Assembly (NCBI GenBank): GCA_023078685.1 | Contig: JALGAS010000002.1 | Location: 6,820,001 to 6,884,000 of the forward strand | From: Neopestalotiopsis rosae | Taxonomy: Eukaryota; Ascomycota; Sordariomycetes; Amphisphaeriales; Sporocadaceae | DNA length: 64,000 nt | Direction: 5' to 3' | Part shown: one piece after another, positions 57,196-64,000 of the stretch | How the letters are laid out: each line of letters opens with the position of its first letter | Numbering within the stretch: position 1 is the stretch's first letter | Position numbers and translations under genes: made by a program | The notes under the pieces: generated by a model | Told to the model about the DNA's origin: nothing | Seen by the model: only the letters and a program-made list of their open reading frames with translations | Databases searched by the model: none

Positions 57196-60100
57196 CTTCA
57201 AGGTACCCGCGTAGTTAAAGCAGAAAAGTCCAGAACAAGATGCAGGAAGCTCTCGTGATGACAGTCTGGGACAATGCCAATTGAGCGCGTGGCTCTGAAG
57301 TTAATAAGACGAAAGGAACGTGACAGGTTCCCTGAAAATATGTTGATGAAGAATGGATAAACTTGGAATTGGATCTGGACTGGGAAGAGGAAGACCAGAG
57401 TAGAAAGAATCAAGCGAGCAGGAGCAGGAGCAGGAAGGAAGAGGTAAAAGAAGAAACACCAAAACAAATTGGAAGTGGAGTTTTCTAATCCCAGTCCCCC
57501 AACTTTTTTGAACAAGCCTGCAACAGCAACCTGGGAGCGATGAGAGCCAGAGAAAAATAGTAGGCAGTCTGGTGGTAGCAAGCAGCATCCGCAAAGACAG
57601 AACAGCGAGAGAAACCGAGCAGCCAGAGCTACCTTACGTATGACCATCGAATGGCATCACACTTGGTTACTTGGCTCGAAGCTCCCCCCCATGTCCCCCG
57701 GTCTAACACCCCCACTTGGTACAATCTGGAGGCTCCGAGGTGGTTGGCGGTTGGCTCGACGGCCCCGTGGGTACGAGCTTTACAGCGCCTCCAATCCGCC
57801 TCCCAAGTCCCAGCAGAGAGCAGCGAACTTGCCCAGCTCCAGGTTTTCCAGCTCCAGACGCCCAGAGAGCTGCGGCGGCCTAGCGCCAGCATTTCCCCAA
57901 TCTAAACCCCAAGGGGATGCAAATCCCGCATGACTTGTACAAATGAGCCCCAGTCAGATCGAGATAGCTTCAAATTCTCCCCTCCTCTTTCGCTTCTTCG
58001 TGTACTCGGGCATCTGTACAGAAAATTGATTCCCCCCCACGGACGTCTAGGAAAATGTTTCTCCTCTCCTCCAAGCCCAATTCATGTCTGTTGCTGACTC
58101 TCTCCCGCTGTCAAAATTCTGCCACATCAAAGTCTATGCAGAATCCGGTGGACGTCATCAGACGCGAGCTGTAAAAGGTTATTAAAATTTTCAAGACAAT
58201 CAGAGACGAAAGAAGATTTCCTGCGTCCTGGGCATGCAAGCATTGTAGCACATTGTGTATGGAATTTTTCGCCGCATCGCATAGAAGGTCACGGCCTTGT
58301 ACCAGGGCCCCCGGCAAAGGAAAAGGCTTTAGGTGACTTGCTTGCCTTCCTCAGTGCAACGGTGCGGCATCGCCATGGCCGATGCATGTTGTTTCTGCTA
58401 TCCCTAGCTTTATTGGGCGTTGTTGCATTTACAATTGCTGCCGCAAAGCCGCAGATGCCATTGGGTCCATCAGTTGACAGTCACCAATAGTTCAGTATGT
58501 TCCCGCCCCTAGCTAACCTTTTTTTTTTCCTATTGAAACGTGGACGACAGCCAGTAAGCCAGCATGGAAATGCAGTATAGAAAATTCTTTTCTTTCCCTT
58601 CCCTTACCCAGATGCTGCCACGACTGTCGCGCATTACATCGTAGGCATGCGGAAATTTTCTTCTCTTTCGTGCGAGTATTTTTATCCATGGAATTTCGCT
58701 GAATTCCCCGCTACGTTAGGTAGCAAGCATGGGGAATATTTTTCTTACATGTACATACCCTGTCGCAAACACTGGAAAGGAAATGGCACCCACCTTCCAG
58801 TCTAGATCCAATTCTGCTCAATCAGAGGGCGTGCGTTGTTTCTTGGGAAATCCCATCGTGACAAAGAGTGGGCAAAAAAGCTTCAGAGGGGCGCGGGCCC
58901 ATCTACGAGAAAAGACGCGACAGCACATTGCCCATCCATTCTATATCTTTTTTTGTTGAATGTCCATGTCCACTCGGTAGTTCTCTCGCTGAGCAATTTT
59001 TTTTCACAGTCCTCCAGTCTTCTTTGGTCGCCTAGGCCCGTATGTCCGTACTGTGTATGTTAGACTGTAAGTATCGAGGAGAACAACCGAAGCGCGGTTT
59101 TTCTAATGATCTGCAACCACATCTGGGGGCCCGCATCCAACGTGTCCATCACTTTCCTTTTTATTCTCGGCCTTTTTCGCGGGGCATCGCGGAGATGTGG
59201 AGAAAGTCGAGTAGTATTACTATAGTAGTAGCAATTGGTAGACAATCTAATTGATGGCATTCCGGGGGAGAAGTCAGTCCATCCAAAAGAGAGAAGTCGA
59301 ATAGCAATCAGATCGCCCGTAGTAACACTAGGAATGACATCATTTCTCGACAGAGCTCGCTACCTGCACTTTACGATGGTGGGGACGTTCAGGGGACGCT
59401 CGGGACCTTTGGGGGCAAAGAGCTATGTAAGGTTGGGGAAACCCATCGTACTATGTAGCTCTAAGGCCCGGCAAAACACAGTTCCACCTGAAAACCCGAA
59501 TAAACCACCACAAAACGATCAATACTAAAAGTATTTGGTTATATTGATTATAACTAGGTAGCCTTCTTCAACTATATGAAGAAATATGAGTGATATGATG
59601 ACAATGCATGTAGATATGGTGGGTTGAAATCAGTGCTTTTCAAGCAGAAATTTGGAGGTACGGCTGATCTGCCAGTCTGAGCTCCCTGGGGGCAAACGAA
59701 TAAGCTCTAAAGCTCGAGACCGACGTCGGTCCCTACGCCATTGTCAGCGCCGCCGCCTCTCTAGGTGCCCGGCTTAAACCTGAACCGTGTGGCCGGATCT
59801 GGCAACAGCCATGTCGGTCATCGGCAACATACTCGCTTGAATCGCGCCCATAGATCTGGTCTGGAATAAGGGGACTTTGGGGGTGAGGATGGACCCTTAT
59901 TCATGCATGACCATGGACCAGCTGCGTACCGTGCGTATCAACTCCCCGTCATGCACGATCACGCTGTGAATCATTCAAGTGCTCGAGATGAAAACCGAGG
60001 GTGCCTCTTTATTTTATCTTCTGACAATAACAGAAATGCTTCTAGGGGTATTGCCACTACTGAACCACGGTAACGTACAAGGTGGCCAGTACCATCTGCC

Positions 60101-60249
60101 AGAGACCACGAGTAAAAACAAATAACTGGGGGAAAGCATGATTGAAGCAATCACGTAAATGGAGAGAATCGCATAACGCCACCCAATGCTTATACGCCCG
60201 CGCCGTCTGATAATGCTACAGCTAGAGCCCGCTATTCACCATGTCACGT
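57196..60249. other. Long intergenic region, no gene seen
   Basis: About 3 kb between the glycogen synthase 5' region and the P4-ATPase stop. It contains several CCCCT/AGGGG pentamers (for example near 57908 and 57975), the yeast stress-response core, which would fit a glycogen gene promoter; such short sites also arise by chance. No supported gene is seen on either strand. Confidence 0.45.
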
Positions 60250-63200
60250 CTATATCCCTTGAACCTTCCTGTACGACGGTGGCTTCATCGTTCTCCTAAT
60301 CAATTTGCCAGCGTAAGGTGGTATCAGTGAAATGGCGCCAATGGCGAATACACGCCATACAAAGCCCCTGAAGTCATGAAAATTAGCAACTGCCACGGCC
60401 AAATGTGTTCAAGGAAAAAAGAGAAAAGACTAACCACGTAAGGATGAAATCCAGGTCAAAGTAACGGCCCAGGAAAGGAACGGATCCGGCATATACCAGG
60501 AATGTGCCAACAATGCTCACAATCATCACCGGATGCCATGTCGTGATTTCAATGGCAACCATGAGCAGCTCGTTCAGGACCAGGACCGTATAGCTAACGG
60601 CGACCATTCTTGGCCCGTCGACCTCGGTCAAGAGCTGGGAAAGGCCTTGAATCATGCCACCTTGATAAATGGACACAAATACCCATACGAAGAACGTGCG
60701 GTAGGACAGGGATCGCCCAGATGTCAACTCCTTGTACAACTCTGGATACAGATTGGCCAGATTTTCATCAACGTCCTTGTCAAGGACCAGGGATAGCACG
60801 GGTGCTGCAGTGTATACGGTTGCATAGCCAACCATGAGCCAATCCTGAAGGAGTCTGTTAATAGATTGTCCAGCTGCAAAACTTGAAGAGAGGTGAGACT
60901 TACAATGTACAGACCCTCGGGCTCAAATTTGATTGCAATACTGTACATGGTTTGACAAACAGCAACGATAAGACCACGGTGGATGACGAATTGAGCGAGC
61001 TTGGCACTTCGTTTATAACTGTTTCGACCGTGCCAGACGAGGAGTTTGGTCAAATGGCAGAATTGCTCAATAGAGAAATCAGCCGCCAGACTGGCTTGTC
61101 GTCCTTCTTTACCCACGATACCGACACCCACATCAGCGGCTTGAATCATAGAGACATCGTTGCCACCATCGCCGATGCAGCACACACGTTTCTTGGTATA
61201 CTCGCGAATGAGCTTGGCGACTTCTGCCTTTTGTGTCGGTGAACAACGACAGGCAACCACAGTGGGAAGATGGACTGCGACTGAGATGAATTCGGTTCGG
61301 AAGTGGGTGAGAAATAATCCAAGACTTTCACCATCAATCAAGAGACAAGAGTCTGTCTTGCTCCTTAAAAAGTCGAGATGGTCTTGCGCATTGTCTTTCC
61401 TCTTGAGCTTGGTGATTGTGTAGATGTATTGGCCTCGAGCGACAAGTTTGGAGCTGACGGCGACACAACGAGCTGTCTCGACCTTGTCACCGGTCAACAT
61501 CCAGATTTTGATGCCAGCATTGCGAAGCAGCTCGAGCGAAGGTTTGACATCTCTTTGCAGCTTATCCTCCACGCCCGTTACGCCCAGCAGCTCCAGGTCT
61601 CGCTCAAGATGCTCCGACACGATTTTTTGCATGCCCGCCTCGCGGCCATTGATGGCGAGAGAAGCTTCCTGGTAAGTTCGGGAGAAGTCGGCGTATTGCG
61701 CCGATGAGAGCTTCTTGCGACCTACGACAAGTGTTCGAAGGCCTTCGCGAGCCATGTTGGCCGTCTCTTCGTCTAGCCAATCATTGGCAGCCACAATGGA
61801 CGACATGACTGTATCGGCACCCTTTTGGTAGAACCAAATCTCTGCGTCCTCCGGCGATGGTGCGCTGTTGGAGTGCTCCCAGAACTGGACCACAATACCC
61901 ATTCGCTTGCCTTCCGATGTGAACGGAAAGACATCCAATATCTTGACCTTGACAACTGCCTTTCCGGTTTCCGTGGACTCGAGAGTCATTCCTTGACGAT
62001 CACGGTAAGCCAGGCGCAATCCTACCGACTCTGTCCACCGAACAATGGCAATCTCGTCCGGCGAAGAAGCCTGGTATGATGTCACCGTTTGCCCGTCTTC
62101 CTCGTCGGTTGTGGGAGTAACATTGTGGCAAAGAGCAAGAGCCAGGACAACGTCGCGAACTCTGGAGCCAATCTCCCGTCTTGTACGAGTGGCTGTGACT
62201 CCTGCTGTCGTGTTATATGTAGAAGAAGGCGTCACGAGCGCTGTTTCCGTTGGTAATCCTGTGAAACCATGCTTTACATAGGCATACACTTCGTCCATGG
62301 CCTCATTAGCATATGATACCGTGCCGACATGGATTTTCTTCATTTCCATCTCGTTCTGGGTCAAGGTTCCGGTTTTGTCGCTAAGCAAGTATTCGATTCT
62401 TCCCAGATCCTCTGGAATTGTACTCGTTCGTACCACTGCTCCAGCAATACCCGGGTCGCGTTGGATGAACCATGAGTAAACACTCTTTCCCATGTCCAGA
62501 TTGACTCGAAGACTGATGGGCACGATGGTGGAGAAAAGGACCAGGAAGCGCATAATCTTGACATACCATACGTTGCCCTCCGTGTTGCCAAAACCTTCAA
62601 GAGCCACCAAGATGATTGACAAGCCCAAGGTCAGGGCACACAGGATTTTAGTCAGAGAGTTGATTTCGTACTCGAGCAAGCCCGTCTTGGATCTGGAAGG
62701 CGATGTCGACAAGGCGGATCGGGTCTGAGGGCCAGTATACACAATGACGGCAAGAGTAATGGCTTGAGACGCAATGACGGTGTTGGCCCATGCAGTGTTG
62801 TCAATCGATAGCGGTGCCGAATTTTCTGTATCCGGCTGGGTATTGTCGCTGGGATAGGGATCCATAGCCTCCTGTCGAGACGACACCAACTCGACCGTGC
62901 CAATGAACTCGTTGACCTTCTTATCTGGCTTGCCTCCAGTCACTCTGAGTCTCACCAACTCCTCTAGTGGTAGGTTTTGTGTTAGAGCCGAAGTCAATCG
63001 CAGTTTCCAATCAGTTTCTCCGTCCAACTGATCAGTCCTGATGAAGGTCTCTCCATTCGAACTGCCTTCGCTGGGAGTTTGGCGTTGTTCTGGTGCTTTG
63101 CCCTTTCCTGAGTTGTTACTATTCGGTTCCGTGTCGACGAGCAGCGACTCTTCTTCGTGGACAGTTTCCATTTGGTCTGCGGAAGCCGTCGAAGATTCAG

Positions 63201-64000
63201 TTGCCAGGCATTTGAGTATGACAACATCTGCTGGGACACGCTGGCCCTTGCTCAACTTCAACACGTCGCCCACACGCAGGTCACGGGATTTCTTGCTTAT
63301 TTCCTCGACATACGAGGACGGTTGTCCTAGACCGTGCCCCTCTGCTTGCTCCTCTTCCTCCTGAATGTCTGACAATCTGTCTCGATGCAGAGAAGGTTTC
63401 TGCCCTTTCCGCATGGAGGATGACTTTAGTCTCCGCGGTGAACGAGACGCAGGGTAAGTCCGGCTTCCGGGGTCGTCAAAACGAAGTACCGCATATTCCT
63501 CCGAGTTGGCTTCATTGTCTCGCCTCCTTCGTTCGATGTCGTCGTAGGCCTCCTTTCCCATGGTAATCATGAGCACAAAAGACAGTGGCGCAATATATGT
63601 GCTCAAATAACCAATTCTCAGCTGTGGAATCGCCTGAGATAAAGCGACGAGTAAAAAGTACATGTTAAAGAAGAAGGAAAACTCATTGTACAGTGTGACG
63701 GGAAGGAAGGTGAAGGCCGTATATTTGGCATTCGATACAATATTTGGAGGGTATCGGGTCGTTTGGGAGGAACCGACTGCCACGACGCGGGAGGCAGAGG
63801 GATCGTCCTCCTCTTGTTCGGCCGGGTCCTCAATCACGTCTCGGTTCGCACTGGTGTTGGACATGAAACTCGGTAGACGAAGGGATGCGCCCAGCTTTTG
63901 CATGCGATCACCGGCAAAGGATCGTTTTCGGCGCGACCCCGAACCGGAGCTGCTCAAGAGCGGTGCTTCATCGCCTCCGCTCCTGCTCCCGTCCGAGTAG
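60250..64000 (-). CDS. Neo1-type P4-ATPase (phospholipid flippase), N-terminus outside window
   Basis: Membrane flippase of the P4B (Neo1/ATP9) group, acting in endosomal and Golgi membranes to move aminophospholipids to the cytosolic leaflet. Model: complement(join(60250..60367, 60435..60844, 60904..>64000)). The frame stays open to the window edge and no certain ATG is seen, so some N-terminal residues are missing. Family marks: TTRYPPNIVSNAKYTAFTF, NEFSFFFNMYFLLVALSQ and MGKEAYDDIERRRRDNE near the N-terminus; QLDGETDWKLR (A domain); phosphorylation motif LLSDKTGTLTQNEM; FPFTSEGKRMGI; IWMLTGDKVETA; CCIGDGGNDVSMI. The C-terminal spans are completed by two small exons ending KPPSYRKVQGI. The donor of the last intron is GTTAGT, less common but with frame intact. 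Compact Neo1-type proteins need no CDC50 partner, as known for the yeast protein. Confidence 0.95.

Noticed and set aside
1..64000. CRISPR arrays, insertion sequences, prophage or operons
   Set aside because: The window is eukaryotic (spliced genes, Pol III tRNA signals), and no direct-repeat/spacer pattern or transposase is seen.

Overview
The window is nuclear DNA of a filamentous ascomycete (Pezizomycotina, most likely a sordariomycete; I cannot name the genus). The evidence is short GT-AG introns of about 50-110 nt, a highly reducing polyketide synthase, full-length ABCB and ABCC transporters, F-box and DUF7730-type proteins, intron-bearing tRNA genes and low gene density. All exon joins below were built by hand from splice sites and reading frame, and no transcript data were used.

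Layout. 1-6,945 (-): highly reducing polyketide synthase KS-AT-DH-ER-KR-ACP, last codons outside the window. 10,314-11,282 (+): LovG/FSH-type serine hydrolase. 12,672-18,425 (+): full ABCB transporter with an unusual 482-residue proline-rich/RGG N-terminal extension. These three form a plausible core of a secondary-metabolite cluster (synthesis, release, export). 18,713-19,372 (-): hydrophilic unknown protein. 20,054-21,639 (-): Mtr-like amino-acid permease. 23,446-23,554 (-): tRNA-Gln(CUG) with intron. 24,091-24,867 (-): RS/RD-rich protein. 25,978-27,990 (-): intronless CocE/S15-type hydrolase.

29,779-31,309 holds two copies of a tRNA-like unit in inverted orientation. They flank a decayed, frameshifted relic of the gene that stands intact at 32,189-34,067 (+). 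Then follow an F-box protein (34,661-36,238, +), a gene lacking an identifiable 5' exon (36,848-37,513, +), a DHH-type exopolyphosphatase with a predicted signal peptide (37,832-39,220, -), tRNA-Phe(GAA) with intron (40,564-40,658, -), a DUF7730-like protein (41,572-42,575, +) and an ABCC/MRP transporter (42,664-47,545, -).

The right end carries conserved housekeeping genes, all on the minus strand: an F-box/LRR protein (48,685-50,865), glycogen synthase (54,480-56,850) and a Neo1-type P4-ATPase (60,250 to beyond 64,000, N-terminus cut by the window edge). The most unusual items are the RGG-ABCB fusion, the inverted tRNA-like pair with its gene relic, the altered cofactor motif in the polyketide synthase enoylreductase, and the putatively secreted exopolyphosphatase.
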